This document shows, one piece after another, positions 26,394 to 35,808 of a stretch of DNA of 64,000 nt. Position numbers and translations under genes: made by a program. The stretch is from Thermodesulfatator indicus DSM 15286 (GTDB lineage: Bacteria > Desulfobacterota > Thermodesulfobacteria > Thermodesulfobacteriales > Thermodesulfatatoraceae). Below the pieces are notes generated by a model. The model saw only the letters and a program-made list of their open reading frames with translations. It searched no databases and was not told the origin of the DNA. The stretch covers positions 372,001 to 436,000 of the forward strand of contig NC_015681.1 in the NCBI RefSeq assembly GCF_000217795.1. The letters are read 5' to 3'. Every line of letters begins with the position of its first letter. Position 1 is the first letter of the stretch.

Positions 26394-27528
26394 CGAACAA
26401 AAAATTAAAAAATGGTCGTGTGAACCACCCAGTTTAAAAATTGGCCAGTTTGAAGCCCCGGTACCCATAATTCAGGGAGGTATGGGAGTAGGTATTTCTT
26501 TGGCCGGGCTGGCTTCTGCCGTGGCCAGAGCCGGGGGAATTGGCGTAATTTCTGCTGCTTTGATTGGTATATTTGAAGGCGAAGCGGTGTTTTTTAAAGA
26601 TCCCCGGGCCGCCAACATTCGTGCGCTCAAAAAACAAATCGCTCTGGCCAAAAGCAAGGCCAAAGGCGGGGTTATCGGCGTAAATATTATGGTGGCCCTT
26701 ACGGACTTTGAGCCTCTTTGCGTGGCGGCTTTTGAGGCCGAAGCTGATATCATTTTTGCCGGAGCAGGGCTCCCAATGAATCTTCCAGGGCTTCGCCCTG
26801 AAGGGATGGACCACACGCGTCTTGCACCCATTGTGTCTTCAGGAAGAGCCGCTGCTCTCATAGCTAAGAGATGGCTTAGCAAATATAACTATCTGCCTGA
26901 CGCCGTAGTGGTGGAAGGCCCTAAAGCTGGAGGACATCTTGGCTTTTCCTACGACAAAATAGACGCTCAAGAATCGCAGCTTGAAAACATCACCAGAGAA
27001 GTAATTGAGGCCATGAAACCTTTTGAAGACAAGGCCGGGCGTAAAATCCCGGTAATTCCGGCCGGTGGTATTTATACAGGGCGGGACATTTATTTTTACA
27101 TAAACAAACTTGGCTGCGCGGGCGTACAGATGGCCACCCGTTTTGTAGCCACCTACGAATGCGATGCCGCCCTGCCCTTTAAAGAGGCTTACATCAAAGC
27201 TACCCAGGAAGACATAACCATCATCAAAAGCCCGGTGGGGCTTCCTGGCCGGGCCATAAAAGGCAAATTTATTGAAGCTGTTGAGCAAGGCAAAAAATCT
27301 CCCTACAAGTGTATTTACCACTGCCTTAAAACCTGTGACTATCGTAAAGCACCGTATTGTATTGCCGCGGCCCTTATCAACGCCCAGCGCGGACGCCTTG
27401 ATGCCGGTTTCGTGTTTGCGGGCTCAAATGCGTATCGGATAGACAAAATCGTCTCTGTTCAGGAATTAATAGACGAACTTATGACGGAATATTGTGAAGC
27501 CCTAAGAGAAGACCAAGAAAGGAGTTAA
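26386..27528 (+). CDS. FMN-dependent nitronate monooxygenase / FabK-like oxidoreductase
   Basis: A 380-residue FMN TIM-barrel protein of the 2-nitropropane dioxygenase/FabK family: VPIIQGGMGVGISLAGLA near the start, GVNIMVALTDF, VVVEGPKAGGHLGF (about 173-186), PVIPAGGIYTGRD and GVQMATRF. A C-terminal cysteine-rich stretch (CIYHCLKTCDYRKAPYC, about 308-324) is unusual for FabK. Lying between etfA and fabG, it is a candidate enoyl-ACP or enoyl-CoA reductase, which no other gene here supplies. True nitronate monooxygenase activity is equally possible by family. The stop is 2 bp before the fabG start. Confidence 0.8.
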   Translation: MTSEQKIKKWSCEPPSLKIGQFEAPVPIIQGGMGVGISLAGLASAVARAGGIGVISAALIGIFEGEAVFFKDPRAANIRALKKQIALAKSKAKGGVIGVNIMVALTDFEPLCVAAFEAEADIIFAGAGLPMNLPGLRPEGMDHTRLAPIVSSGRAAALIAKRWLSKYNYLPDAVVVEGPKAGGHLGFSYDKIDAQESQLENITREVIEAMKPFEDKAGRKIPVIPAGGIYTGRDIYFYINKLGCAGVQMATRFVATYECDAALPFKEAYIKATQEDITIIKSPVGLPGRAIKGKFIEAVEQGKKSPYKCIYHCLKTCDYRKAPYCIAAALINAQRGRLDAGFVFAGSNAYRIDKIVSVQELIDELMTEYCEALREDQERS

Positions 27529-27530
27529 GC

Positions 27531-28274
27531 ATGAAGATTGAAAACCGCATCGCTCTGGTAACCGGAGCTTCTAGAGGTATTGGCAGGGCCATTGCTTTGG
27601 CTTTGGCTCAAGCCGGAGCGGATGTCATCGTAAATTACAGTTCCTCTGAAGAAGCCGCCAAAGAAGTAGTAGAGGAAATTAAAAAGCTTGGGCGCCGGGC
27701 TATGTCTTCTAAGTTTGATGTGGCCAGGGCTGAAGAAGTCTTAAAAGCTGTAAAAGAAGCCGAAGAGACCTTGGGCCCAATTGACATCCTGGTAAATAAC
27801 GCCGGTATCACCAGAGACACTTTGTTTTTACGCATGAAAGAAGAAGACTTTGATCGCGTGCTTGAAGTTAATCTCAAAGGGGCCTTCAACTGTAGCAAAG
27901 CTGTTATTCAGGGAATGCTAAAAAGACGTTTTGGCCGAATTATCAATATTTCTTCAGTCATCGCCATGAGTGGAAATGCCGGCCAAACAAATTACGCCGC
28001 AGCCAAGGCCGGGCTTATAGGGTTTACCAAATCTCTGGCCAGAGAAGTGGCCACTCGTGGCGTTACGGTGAACGCCGTAGCCCCGGGCTACATTGAAACC
28101 GACATGACGGCCAAAATTCCCGATAAGATAAAAGAAGCTATCATTTCTCAGATACCCATGGGAAGGGTAGGAAAGGCTGAAGAAGTAGCCCCAGCGGTGG
28201 TTTTTCTGGCTTCTCCTGAGGCTTCTTATATTACGGGCACAGTGATACATGTAAACGGCGGGCTTTACATGTAA
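27531..28274 (+). CDS. fabG: 3-oxoacyl-[acyl-carrier-protein] reductase FabG
   Basis: An NADPH-dependent reductase of the second step in each fatty-acid elongation cycle. The 247-residue short-chain dehydrogenase has TGASRGIGRA (11-20), NNAGITRD (about 89-96), and catalytic S142, Y155 and K159 (NYAAAKAG). The end SYITGTVIHVNGGLYM is typical of FabG. It sits in a cluster with acpP and fabF, separated from them by hicBA. Confidence 0.93.
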   Translation: MKIENRIALVTGASRGIGRAIALALAQAGADVIVNYSSSEEAAKEVVEEIKKLGRRAMSSKFDVARAEEVLKAVKEAEETLGPIDILVNNAGITRDTLFLRMKEEDFDRVLEVNLKGAFNCSKAVIQGMLKRRFGRIINISSVIAMSGNAGQTNYAAAKAGLIGFTKSLAREVATRGVTVNAVAPGYIETDMTAKIPDKIKEAIISQIPMGRVGKAEEVAPAVVFLASPEASYITGTVIHVNGGLYM

Positions 28275-28359
28275 TTTTATTTTAATTTTATTTTAGGTCT
28301 TGGAAAAATTTTAAGTTTCGGGTAAAAGTCGCCATAAAGAAAAGGGAAGAGGAAGTAGT

Positions 28360-28581
28360 ATGAAAATTAAAGTAATAATTGAAAAACATTCAGATGGATA
28401 TATTGCCTATCCACTAGGCCTTAAAGGTATAGTAGTAGGCGAAGGAGATTCATATGAAGAGGCCTTAGCTGATGTAAAGTCAGCGATTAAATTTCATATA
28501 GAAACTTTTGGAAAAGAAGTATTAGAAAATTATGTTGACGTAGAAGAAGCTTTTATTGCTGAAACACAAATTGCAGCTTAA
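28360..28581 (+). CDS. hicB: HicB-family antitoxin
   Basis: A 73-residue partial-RNase-H-fold antitoxin: KVIIEKHSDGYIAYPLGLKGIVVGEGDSYEEAL matches HicB. Its short C-terminus has no evident DNA-binding domain. Its stop overlaps the hicA start (TAATG), so antitoxin precedes toxin, the reverse of the classic hicA-hicB order. The pair interrupts the fabG-acpP interval. It is probably an independent insertion whose leakage is tolerated within the operon. Confidence 0.88.
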   Translation: MKIKVIIEKHSDGYIAYPLGLKGIVVGEGDSYEEALADVKSAIKFHIETFGKEVLENYVDVEEAFIAETQIAA

Positions 28582-28817
28582 TGAAATTTCCCAAAGATGT
28601 TCCGAAAAATAAGGTCATTAAAATTTTTGAAGTTTTAGGTTTTAAAGTTGTAAGAGAAGGTAATCATATAGCTATGATAAAAGAAAATCCCGATGGAAGT
28701 AAAATTCCTTTAACTTTACCTAACCACAAAAAAATTAAAGGTTCAACGTTAAGACATATTTGTACGCAAGCTAAAATTGATAGGCAAAAATTTTTAGAAA
28801 TTTATCAAAAAATCTAA
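28581..28817 (+). CDS. hicA: HicA-family toxin (mRNA interferase)
   Basis: A 78-residue double-stranded-RNA-binding-fold toxin that cleaves mRNA. The key histidine is H29 in GNHIAMIKE, and the family patterns KVIKIFEVLGFKVVREG and LPNHKKIKGSTLRHIC are intact, so it is probably active and held by HicB. It ends 27 bp before acpP. Confidence 0.88.
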   Translation: MKFPKDVPKNKVIKIFEVLGFKVVREGNHIAMIKENPDGSKIPLTLPNHKKIKGSTLRHICTQAKIDRQKFLEIYQKI

Positions 28818-28844
28818 CCCAAAAAGTAATAAGAGGAGGAAGTT

Positions 28845-29084
28845 ATGTCAGTAGAAGAAAAGATTATAGACATTATCGTTGAAAAACTTGGAGTTTCTCG
28901 TGATGCGGTAAAACCTGAGGCTTCTTTTATTGATGACCTTGGCGCTGATTCACTTGACCTGGTAGAATTGGTAATGGCCATGGAAGAGGCTTTTGACATA
29001 GAAATTTCTGACGAAGAGGCAGAAAAACTTCGCACCGTAAAAGACGTCATTGATTACGCAAAATCAAAGATAGGAGAGGCCTAG
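28845..29084 (+). CDS. acpP: Acyl carrier protein
   Basis: The small acidic carrier of fatty-acid intermediates, 79 aa. Ser36 in [13 protein letters not shown] is the phosphopantetheine site, to be charged by AcpS encoded at 2246. A strong ribosome site (AGAGGAGG) fits its high expression and may serve to keep it translated despite the hicBA insertion. Its stop shares one base with the GTG start of fabF. Confidence 0.95.
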   Translation: MSVEEKIIDIIVEKLGVSRDAVKPEASFIDDLGADSLDLVELVMAMEEAFDIEISDEEAEKLRTVKDVIDYAKSKIGEA

Positions 29085-30331
29085 TGAAAGAAAGACGCAG
29101 GGTTGTTGTAACCGGCGTAGGAGCTATTACCCCTGTAGGCATAGGCATAAAAGAGACTTGGGAAGGCCTTATAGCCGGCCGTTCAGGCATAGGGCCAATA
29201 ACCAAGTTTGACGCTACTGGCTATCCCAGCCGAGTAGCAGGTGAAGTAAAAGGCTTTAAACCTGAAGATTTTATCCCCAAAAAATTGGTTTCCCGTCTTG
29301 ATACTTTTATTCACTATGCCCTTGCTGCCTCGCAAGAGGCCCTTGAAGACGCGGGGCTTGCCGAAAAAAAGCTAGGGGAACGAGCTGGCGTTATTATTGG
29401 TGTGGGCATGGGTGGTATTGACGTAATAGAAGAATACACTCCCATACTGCTCGAAAAAGGCTGGCGGCGCATTACCCCGTTTTTTGTTCCCAAGATGATT
29501 CCCAATATGGCCGCTGGCCAGGTAGCCATTTTTCACGGAGCCAAAGGGCCGAATCTCGCCGTGTGCACGGCCTGTGCCGCCGGCACCCACGCCATTGGCG
29601 AGGCCATGAGATATATTCGCGAAGGCCGCTGTGATATTGTTATCACCGGTGGGACCGAAGGTCTCATTACTCCCCTTACCATTGCTGGCTTTGCCGTGGC
29701 TAAGGCCCTTTCCACCAAATTCAATGATCAGCCTGAAAAGGCCAGCCGACCCTTTGACGCCAAACGGGATGGCTTTGTCATCGGAGAAGGCGCCGGTATT
29801 CTCGTGCTTGAAAGCCTTGAGCATGCCCAAGCTCGCGGGGCCAAGATTTACGCTGAGGTTTGTGGGTATGGTTTAACCGCTGACGCCTATCACATGACCG
29901 CCCCACCTCCAGACGGCGAGGGAGCGGCTCGGGCTATGGCTCAGGCCCTTGAAGATGCCGGCCTAAGTTACCAGGAAGTAGATTACATAAACGCCCACGG
30001 CACCAGCACCCCTCTTAATGATATAGCGGAAACCAAGGCCATTAAACAGGTCTTCAAATATAAAGCCAAAGAGATTCCGGTTTCCTCTACCAAGTCTATG
30101 ACCGGACATCTCCTTGGTGGAGCCGGTGGTATTGAAGCGGTGTTCACCGTGAAAACTATAGAGACCGGCGTTATCCCGCCCACCATAAACTACGAAGAAC
30201 CTGACCCTGAGTGCGATCTTGACTACGTACCCAATAAAGCCAGAGAAGCTGAGGTAAAAATCGCCATGTCAAATTCCTTTGGCTTTGGAGGCACAAACGC
30301 CGTATTAGTTTTCAAAAAATTTGAGGAATAG
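29084..30331 (+). CDS. fabF: 3-oxoacyl-[acyl-carrier-protein] synthase II FabF
   Basis: A condensing enzyme that extends acyl-ACP with malonyl-ACP. At 415 aa it has the Cys-His-His triad: C164 in [14 protein letters not shown], His in [11 protein letters not shown] and His in [12 protein letters not shown]. The start is GTG at 29084, overlapping the acpP stop. It ends 2 bp before rpiB, so fatty-acid and sugar/one-carbon genes share a transcript. Confidence 0.95.
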   Translation: MKERRRVVVTGVGAITPVGIGIKETWEGLIAGRSGIGPITKFDATGYPSRVAGEVKGFKPEDFIPKKLVSRLDTFIHYALAASQEALEDAGLAEKKLGERAGVIIGVGMGGIDVIEEYTPILLEKGWRRITPFFVPKMIPNMAAGQVAIFHGAKGPNLAVCTACAAGTHAIGEAMRYIREGRCDIVITGGTEGLITPLTIAGFAVAKALSTKFNDQPEKASRPFDAKRDGFVIGEGAGILVLESLEHAQARGAKIYAEVCGYGLTADAYHMTAPPPDGEGAARAMAQALEDAGLSYQEVDYINAHGTSTPLNDIAETKAIKQVFKYKAKEIPVSSTKSMTGHLLGGAGGIEAVFTVKTIETGVIPPTINYEEPDPECDLDYVPNKAREAEVKIAMSNSFGFGGTNAVLVFKKFEE

Positions 30332-30333
30332 CC

Positions 30334-30774
30334 ATGAAAATAGCTATCGGAAGCGACCACGCTGGCTTTGAACTAAAAGAAAAGATTAAGGCCTTTCTGG
30401 AAGACTTTGGCCATAATGTATTAGACCTTGGCTGTTATTCAAAAGAATCTGTTGATTACCCGGAATTTGGAGTAAAAGTAGCGCAAGCGGTGTTAAACAA
30501 AGAGGCCGAGCGCGGAATCCTTATTTGCGGAACTGGCCTTGGCATGAGCATGGTGGCTAATCGCTTCCGCGGCATTAGGGCGGCTCTTTGCCACGAACTT
30601 TTCACCACCAAAATGGCCCGTCTTCACAACGACGCTAATGTTTTAGTTCTGGGTGGCCGGGTAATTGGTGAAGCCCTGGCCCTTGAAATGGTAAAAGTTT
30701 TCATTGATACCCCTTTTGGAGGCGGCCGCCACGAAAGAAGAATCAAGCTTATAGATGAATTGACCAAGGAGTAA
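30334..30774 (+). CDS. rpiB: Ribose-5-phosphate isomerase B
   Basis: Interconverts ribose 5-phosphate and ribulose 5-phosphate. The 146-residue protein has [13 protein letters not shown] at the start, [13 protein letters not shown] with the catalytic Cys (about 66-78), and [14 protein letters not shown] near the C-terminus. The order rpiB-glyA-deaminase-like is common in bacteria. It is spaced 4 bp from glyA. Confidence 0.94.
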   Translation: MKIAIGSDHAGFELKEKIKAFLEDFGHNVLDLGCYSKESVDYPEFGVKVAQAVLNKEAERGILICGTGLGMSMVANRFRGIRAALCHELFTTKMARLHNDANVLVLGGRVIGEALALEMVKVFIDTPFGGGRHERRIKLIDELTKE

Positions 30775-30778
30775 AAAC

Positions 30779-32038
30779 ATGAATTTTTTAAGGCAAACAG
30801 ATCCTGAAATTTTTAGCCTGGTTGGCAAAGAACTTAAACGCCTTCAGAACCAGCTTGAAATGATTGCTTCAGAGAATCTGGCCTCTTTAGCGGTTATGGA
30901 AGCTGAAGGCTCAGTTCTCATGAATAAATATGCCGAGGGCTATCCTGGCAAACGCTATTACGGTGGCTGTGAAATTGTTGACCAGGTAGAGGATCTGGCT
31001 ATTGAACGGCTCAAACTTCTTTTTGGGGCTGAACACGCCAATGTTCAACCTCATTCTGGCTCACAGGCCAATATGGCGGTTTATTTTTCTGTACTCAACC
31101 CCGGAGATACTATTCTTTCCATGAATCTTGCCCACGGGGGGCATCTCACCCATGGTTCTCCGGTAAGCTTCTCAGGAAAGCTTTATAAAGTGGTTCACTA
31201 CGGTGTTTCCCGCGACACGGAGACCATTGACTACGACGAAGTAAGAAGGCTCGCCCTAGAACACAAGCCTCAAATGATAGTAGCCGGAGCCAGTGCTTAT
31301 CCCCGCGTCATTGATTTTCAGGCCTTTCGCGAAATTGCCGACGAAGTTGGTGCCTATATTATGGTTGACATGGCCCACATTGCCGGGCTGGTAGCGGCCG
31401 GTATTCACCCTTCGCCTGTTCCTTACGCTGAATTTGTCACCTCCACCACGCATAAAACTATGCGCGGGCCACGAGGCGGATTTATTCTCTGCCAGGAACG
31501 CTTTGCCAAAGCCATAGACAAGACCATATTCCCTGGCATTCAAGGCGGCCCGCACATGAACATCATCGCTGCCAAGGCGGTTTGCTTTAAAGAAGCCTTA
31601 GCTCCAGAGTTTAAGACCTATCAGCAACAGGTAGTAGCCAACGCTCAGGCCCTGTCCGAAGTCTTAAAGGCTGAGGGGTTCAGATTGGTCTCAGGTGGTA
31701 CAGACAATCATCTTATTTTGGTTGATCTTACCAGCCAGGGAATAACCGGCGCTGAGGCCGAAGAAGCCCTTGAAAAGGCAGGTATTACCGTTAATAAGAA
31801 CGCCATTCCTTTTGACACCAAGCCACCAAGGGTAACCAGCGGCATTCGGATAGGAACACCAGCCGTTACCACCCGCGGCCTTAAAGAAAAAGAAATGCAG
31901 CAGGTCGGTGAGTGGATGGTAGCGGTGCTAAAAGACCCGAGTAACGAGACTCTGATAAAGGATATTCGGGCCAAGGTGGAAAAGCTCTGTCAGGAATTTC
32001 CTATTTACAAAGAACTTGACACTCTTTTGGCCGCATGA
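30779..32038 (+). CDS. glyA: Serine hydroxymethyltransferase
   Basis: A PLP enzyme converting serine and tetrahydrofolate to glycine and methylene-THF, the main entry to one-carbon units. At 419 aa it is full length, with MIASENLAS, the PLP lysine K226 in [14 protein letters not shown], and [16 protein letters not shown]. Its stop overlaps the next start (ATGA). Confidence 0.96.
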   Translation: MNFLRQTDPEIFSLVGKELKRLQNQLEMIASENLASLAVMEAEGSVLMNKYAEGYPGKRYYGGCEIVDQVEDLAIERLKLLFGAEHANVQPHSGSQANMAVYFSVLNPGDTILSMNLAHGGHLTHGSPVSFSGKLYKVVHYGVSRDTETIDYDEVRRLALEHKPQMIVAGASAYPRVIDFQAFREIADEVGAYIMVDMAHIAGLVAAGIHPSPVPYAEFVTSTTHKTMRGPRGGFILCQERFAKAIDKTIFPGIQGGPHMNIIAAKAVCFKEALAPEFKTYQQQVVANAQALSEVLKAEGFRLVSGGTDNHLILVDLTSQGITGAEAEEALEKAGITVNKNAIPFDTKPPRVTSGIRIGTPAVTTRGLKEKEMQQVGEWMVAVLKDPSNETLIKDIRAKVEKLCQEFPIYKELDTLLAA

Positions 32039-33027
32039 TTAGAGCCCCGTGGCACGAATACTTTATGCTACTTGCCAAGATTGTGGCCCTGCGTTCGGGT
32101 TGCAATTCGCGGCCTTCTGGAGCTGTAATCGTAAAAAATAAACGAATTCTCGCCACAGGATACAATGGCCCTATGCCAGGGGCCTGGCACTGCACAGACC
32201 GTGGCCCTGGCTATTGTTTTAGGCGAGAAAAAGGCATCCCCGACATTGACAAATATAACTTTTGTCGGGCTACCCACGCTGAGGCCAACGCCATCGCTCA
32301 GGCGGCCCGTTTTGGTATCTCGGTAGAAGGTGCCTCTCTTTATTGCACCCTTGCTCCATGCTATGTGTGCTTAAAGCTCATAGCTTCGGCGGGCATAAAA
32401 AAAGTCTATTACGAGCATGATTACGGGAGCCGCGACTTTGAGCGTGACCAGTTCTGGAAAGAGGCCATCAAAGAAGCCGGCCTTGAAAAGTTTGAACAAA
32501 TTACAGTTTCTCAAGAGGTTATGGAACAACTACAGGAAATACTCCCCTACCCAACTTCTAAACGGCGGCTTGCTCCTACGGAATTTTTAGACGAATTTGA
32601 AGACGGTAAAAAATACGGGGTACCAAGCATTGAAGTGCTTTTCAATAAACTTAATTATCTTACCAGGCAGGCCCTAAAAGATATAACATTTGTTATTGAA
32701 AAGACGACTGTTACAGAGGAGCCTGAGGGAATAAGTTTTTATTTAAGCGGCAAAATGGTTGAGCTCTCAGAGCTAATCAATACCGTCAAAAAACAAATAA
32801 ATGCCGACCAAAACTTTTACTTTTTAGCCAAACATAATGCTATTGAAGCGAAGATAGAAATTTTAAGAGAAGCAGAAAATATAAGGCTTAAAGCCTTCTT
32901 AAACGAATGCCCCCTAGAATCCTTCAAAAGGATAGCCGAATCTCTAGATTACATTCTTTATCAAGTCTCAAATTCCTTATCCCTTCCTACGAGATTGGAG
33001 TTAAGTGTTAACTTATTGAGAATTTAA
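32035..33027 (+). CDS. dCMP-deaminase-like protein with unrecognised C-terminal extension
   Basis: The first 160 residues are a zinc-dependent deoxycytidylate deaminase/ComEB domain. Zinc ligands are seen in [11 protein letters not shown] and [11 protein letters not shown], and GYNGPMPG and HDYGSRDF are also present. It would supply dUMP for thymidylate synthesis, fitting the neighbouring one-carbon gene glyA. Residues about 165-330 form a second, mostly helical region that I do not recognise, rich in Lys, Glu and Leu and visibly more AT-rich in DNA. Most dCMP deaminases are about 150-180 aa, so this is a fusion or late extension. Its own function is unknown. Confidence 0.8.
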   Translation: MIRAPWHEYFMLLAKIVALRSGCNSRPSGAVIVKNKRILATGYNGPMPGAWHCTDRGPGYCFRREKGIPDIDKYNFCRATHAEANAIAQAARFGISVEGASLYCTLAPCYVCLKLIASAGIKKVYYEHDYGSRDFERDQFWKEAIKEAGLEKFEQITVSQEVMEQLQEILPYPTSKRRLAPTEFLDEFEDGKKYGVPSIEVLFNKLNYLTRQALKDITFVIEKTTVTEEPEGISFYLSGKMVELSELINTVKKQINADQNFYFLAKHNAIEAKIEILREAENIRLKAFLNECPLESFKRIAESLDYILYQVSNSLSLPTRLELSVNLLRI

Positions 33028-33137
33028 ATAACGGAGTGTTAGATAAATTAACATCTGTTAGATTAAATCTGAACTAATGCAGTCTAAAAATTCTCTATTT
33101 TTTATATATTCTCAAATTTTTACTCAAACTCTAAATT

Positions 33138-33887
33138 TTAATCTAGAGCCAGGATTTGATTCAAAAATTGTTTTGTTCGTGGATGGGTTGGATTCTTAAA
33201 AAAGTGCTCTGGTGTTCCTATCTCTATTATTTTTCCGTGGTCCATAAAAACTACTCGATCAGCTACTTCTTTAGCAAACCCCATTTCGTGAGTCACTACT
33301 ACCATGGTCATACCATCTTTAGCTAGATTCTTCATAACATCTAATACTTCACCTATCATTTCTGGATCCAAGGCCGAAGTAGGTTCATCAAATAACATAA
33401 TTTTAGGATTCATAGCCAGAGCTCTGGCAATAGCTACTCTCTGTTGCTGGCCACCTGAAAGCTGGCCTGGATAACTATGGGCTTTATCTTTGATACCCAC
33501 TTTTTCCAATAAAGAATAAGCGATTTCTTCAGCCTCTTCTTTTTTCATTTTTTTGAGTTTTATAGGAGCTAACGTTAAATTTTCTAGCACTGTTTTATGA
33601 GGAAAAAGATTAAAATTTTGAAAAACCATTCCTACTCTCATTCTTACTTTAGTCATATCTACTTTTGGATTGGTAACTTCTACACCATCTACGATAATCT
33701 TTCCAGAACTTACTGTTTCAAGCTGGTTAATAGTTCTCAATAAAGTTGATTTCCCAGAACCACTGGGACCAATAATTACTATTTTTTCTTGCTCATATAC
33801 GTCGAGACAAATATCCTCAAGAGCTAAAAATGAGCCAAAGTATTTATAAACATGTTCTATTTTTATAATGGGATCTTTTTTAAGCAT
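33138..33887 (-). CDS. Polar amino-acid ABC transporter, ATP-binding protein
   Basis: An ATPase of the GlnQ/HisP group (249 aa). Walker [10 protein letters not shown] (about 38-46), signature [15 protein letters not shown], Walker [15 protein letters not shown] and the switch histidine VVVTHEMGF are complete. It ends the operon binding protein-permease-ATPase on the reverse strand and overlaps the permease gene by 8 bp. It is convergent with the deaminase-like gene. Confidence 0.94.
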   Translation of the reverse strand: MLKKDPIIKIEHVYKYFGSFLALEDICLDVYEQEKIVIIGPSGSGKSTLLRTINQLETVSSGKIIVDGVEVTNPKVDMTKVRMRVGMVFQNFNLFPHKTVLENLTLAPIKLKKMKKEEAEEIAYSLLEKVGIKDKAHSYPGQLSGGQQQRVAIARALAMNPKIMLFDEPTSALDPEMIGEVLDVMKNLAKDGMTMVVVTHEMGFAKEVADRVVFMDHGKIIEIGTPEHFFKNPTHPRTKQFLNQILALD

Positions 33888-34656
33888 AAGGTGTCAACTT
33901 CTTTTCCATATAACTTACACATTTAGATAAAATCAAGGTAATCAAAAGATAAATAAGGGCTATCATTGTAAAAGTTTCAAAATAGTTAAAAGTAGCTGTT
34001 GCGTACTCTCTACCGCGTCTTAAAAGATCAGCTACTGCTATTATTGAAACTAAAGATGTATCTTTCAATAAAGCGATAAATTCATTTCCAACAGGGGGCA
34101 GTATAGTTCGCATAGCTTGAGGAAGAATCACATATAACATAGTTTGTCTTTTATTAAAACCTAAAGAAAGAGCAGCTTCTGTTTGACCTTTATCAATAGA
34201 TTCAATTCCCGCACGGAATACTTCTCCCATATATGCTCCATAACAAATAGTCAAAGCTAAAATAGCAGCAAAAAAAGGAGGTATTTGCGTAAAAGTACCT
34301 ATAGCATAGTATATATAAAAAAGTTGAACTAATAAAGGAATTCCTCTGATTACTTCTACATATGTGGAGGCAACTAAATTTATAATTCTATTTTTTGAAA
34401 TTCTCCCAAGACCTGTTATTAGCCCTACAAAAAAAGAACAAATTATAGAAATTATTGTTACTTTAAATGTAACGATTACTCCATCAGGAACAAACTCTAA
34501 AATTTCCAAATAGGGATCAGGTTTAAAGAGGCAAAGAGCTATTATTAGGACTATCGTTCCGACAAAAGCTATTCTCCAAGCAGTAAGAAGACCGATATCT
34601 TCTTCTGTCGGGATAGCAGCACCGTCGCTAATTTCTATTCTTTTCTTGTCCTTCAT
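33880..34656 (-). CDS. Polar amino-acid ABC transporter, permease
   Basis: A HisM/GlnP-type permease of 258 aa. The first 25 residues are hydrophilic, then about five to six membrane segments follow. The EAA-loop motif [22 protein letters not shown] precedes the end helices, and the family stretch [19 protein letters not shown] is clear. It most likely works as a homodimer, since only one permease gene is present. A hairpin separates it from the binding-protein gene upstream. Confidence 0.93.
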   Translation of the reverse strand: MKDKKRIEISDGAAIPTEEDIGLLTAWRIAFVGTIVLIIALCLFKPDPYLEILEFVPDGVIVTFKVTIISIICSFFVGLITGLGRISKNRIINLVASTYVEVIRGIPLLVQLFYIYYAIGTFTQIPPFFAAILALTICYGAYMGEVFRAGIESIDKGQTEAALSLGFNKRQTMLYVILPQAMRTILPPVGNEFIALLKDTSLVSIIAVADLLRRGREYATATFNYFETFTMIALIYLLITLILSKCVSYMEKKLTPYA

Positions 34657-34672
34657 ATGTAAAAAACCTCCA

Positions 34673-34704
34673 TTAAAAAGGGCTGGTTAACCAGCCCTTT
34701 TTAA
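34673..34704 (-). terminator. Perfect 32-bp palindrome between binding-protein and permease genes
   Basis: TTAAAAAGGGCTGGTT is followed directly by its exact complement, giving a GC core flanked by A and T runs, typical of a bidirectional intrinsic terminator. Within this operon it would act as a partial terminator or 3' stabiliser, so that much more binding protein than permease and ATPase is made. Confidence 0.75.
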
Positions 34705-34715
34705 ATGGTCCTTAT

Positions 34716-35462
34716 TTACTGCTTAATCCATTTTTTAATTAATTGTTCTTCGATTCCTTTTTCTTTTACGGCCTTAATGCCTTTATTAATCAAATCTAAT
34801 ACTTCTTTATTACCTTTTCTTACGGCTATTCCGTAGTATTCCGCCTCTTTAGTTTCAATAACACCGGCAAACTTTAGCTTATCCTTAAAGCCCTCTTTTT
34901 GTTGGGCATAATTGGCAGCTACAGGATCATCACATACCACCGCGTCTAAATTTCCATTAATCAAATCTTGCATAGCAAGTCCTATTTCATCGTAAGACTT
35001 GGCAATTATTCCCTTTACTTTTTTTATAGCAAAATAGCCCGTAGTACCTATTTGGGCTCCTACCTTTTTACCTACTAAATCTTCAAGGGTCTTCACATTT
35101 GAATCTTTCGGCACAACTATAGCTTGTCTTACTTTATAATATGGGATACTAAAGTCCATTTTCTTCTTTCTTTTTTCTGTAATACTTACAGAAGAACAAA
35201 TAGCATCGTACTCGCCTGCCATAAGGCCAGCGAAGATTCCCTCCCAGGCTACACTCTTAAAAACCGGCGTAAAACCTGCTTCTTTACCTGCAGCTTTCAT
35301 GTAATCAATGGAAAAACCCACGATTTGTTTGTCCTTATTGACAAATTCCATTGGAGGCCAGGTAGGGTCAACAGCAAACACAATTACCCTTTTTTTAGCC
35401 AGAGCTATGGTGGAAAAACTCAACAAAAAGATTAGCATTAATGCCCAAAATTTCCCTTTCAT
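34716..35462 (-). CDS. Polar amino-acid ABC transporter, periplasmic binding protein
   Basis: A family-3 solute-binding protein of 248 aa with a cleavable signal peptide (1-22, ending IALA). The mature protein has the family pattern PTWPPMEFVNKDKQIVGFSIDYMKA and ICSSVSITEKRKKKMDFSIPYY, with the ligand Arg/Asp regions expected for amino acids. Ligand specificity cannot be told: basic or acidic amino acids are likely. The nearby amino-acid racemase gene hints at scavenging. A ribosome site AGAGGAGG precedes the ATG. Confidence 0.93.
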   Translation of the reverse strand: MKGKFWALMLIFLLSFSTIALAKKRVIVFAVDPTWPPMEFVNKDKQIVGFSIDYMKAAGKEAGFTPVFKSVAWEGIFAGLMAGEYDAICSSVSITEKRKKKMDFSIPYYKVRQAIVVPKDSNVKTLEDLVGKKVGAQIGTTGYFAIKKVKGIIAKSYDEIGLAMQDLINGNLDAVVCDDPVAANYAQQKEGFKDKLKFAGVIETKEAEYYGIAVRKGNKEVLDLINKGIKAVKEKGIEEQLIKKWIKQ

Positions 35463-35808
35463 ATAAACCTCCTCTTATTTGAATTTTGAGTTATAAATAT
35501 TTAACAGAAGATTGACGATCTTTAAATAAAAAACTACAACGAAAAATATATTTTAAAAGCTATTAACCTGGATTTTATATAACAAAAGTCACCACGATAC
35601 AGCCGATCATATAACCCCTGAAAACAAAAAGACCTCCTAATTCTCAAAACTTATAAAGCCTTTATAACTTTGGATTATGACTACTTGGTGTCTCGCATGC
35701 TAGGAAAAGTTTTATCTCGGAGGAAACGGTTGAAATTGAGTAAAAATTATAAATTGGCTTCCTGTTTAACCGTGATAGAATAAACCTAAAATTCGACAAG
35801 GAGAAAAG
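35463..35808. other. 346-bp divergent intergenic region
   Basis: It separates the transporter operon (reverse) from the racemase gene (forward). It is AT-rich and must hold two promoters, but I could not find convincing -35/-10 pairs. A short GACCTCCTAATTC stretch near 35631 looks like a reverse ribosome site without a gene. No RNA gene recognised. Confidence 0.4.

Noticed and set aside
29372-29830. 152-codon reverse frame inside fabF
   Set aside because: It is antisense to conserved FabF motifs, and its composition (Gly, Asn and His rich) is that of a shadow frame.
35463-35808. Riboswitch upstream of the amino-acid transporter
   Set aside because: No recognisable lysine or glycine aptamer core and no terminator or anti-terminator pair in this region.
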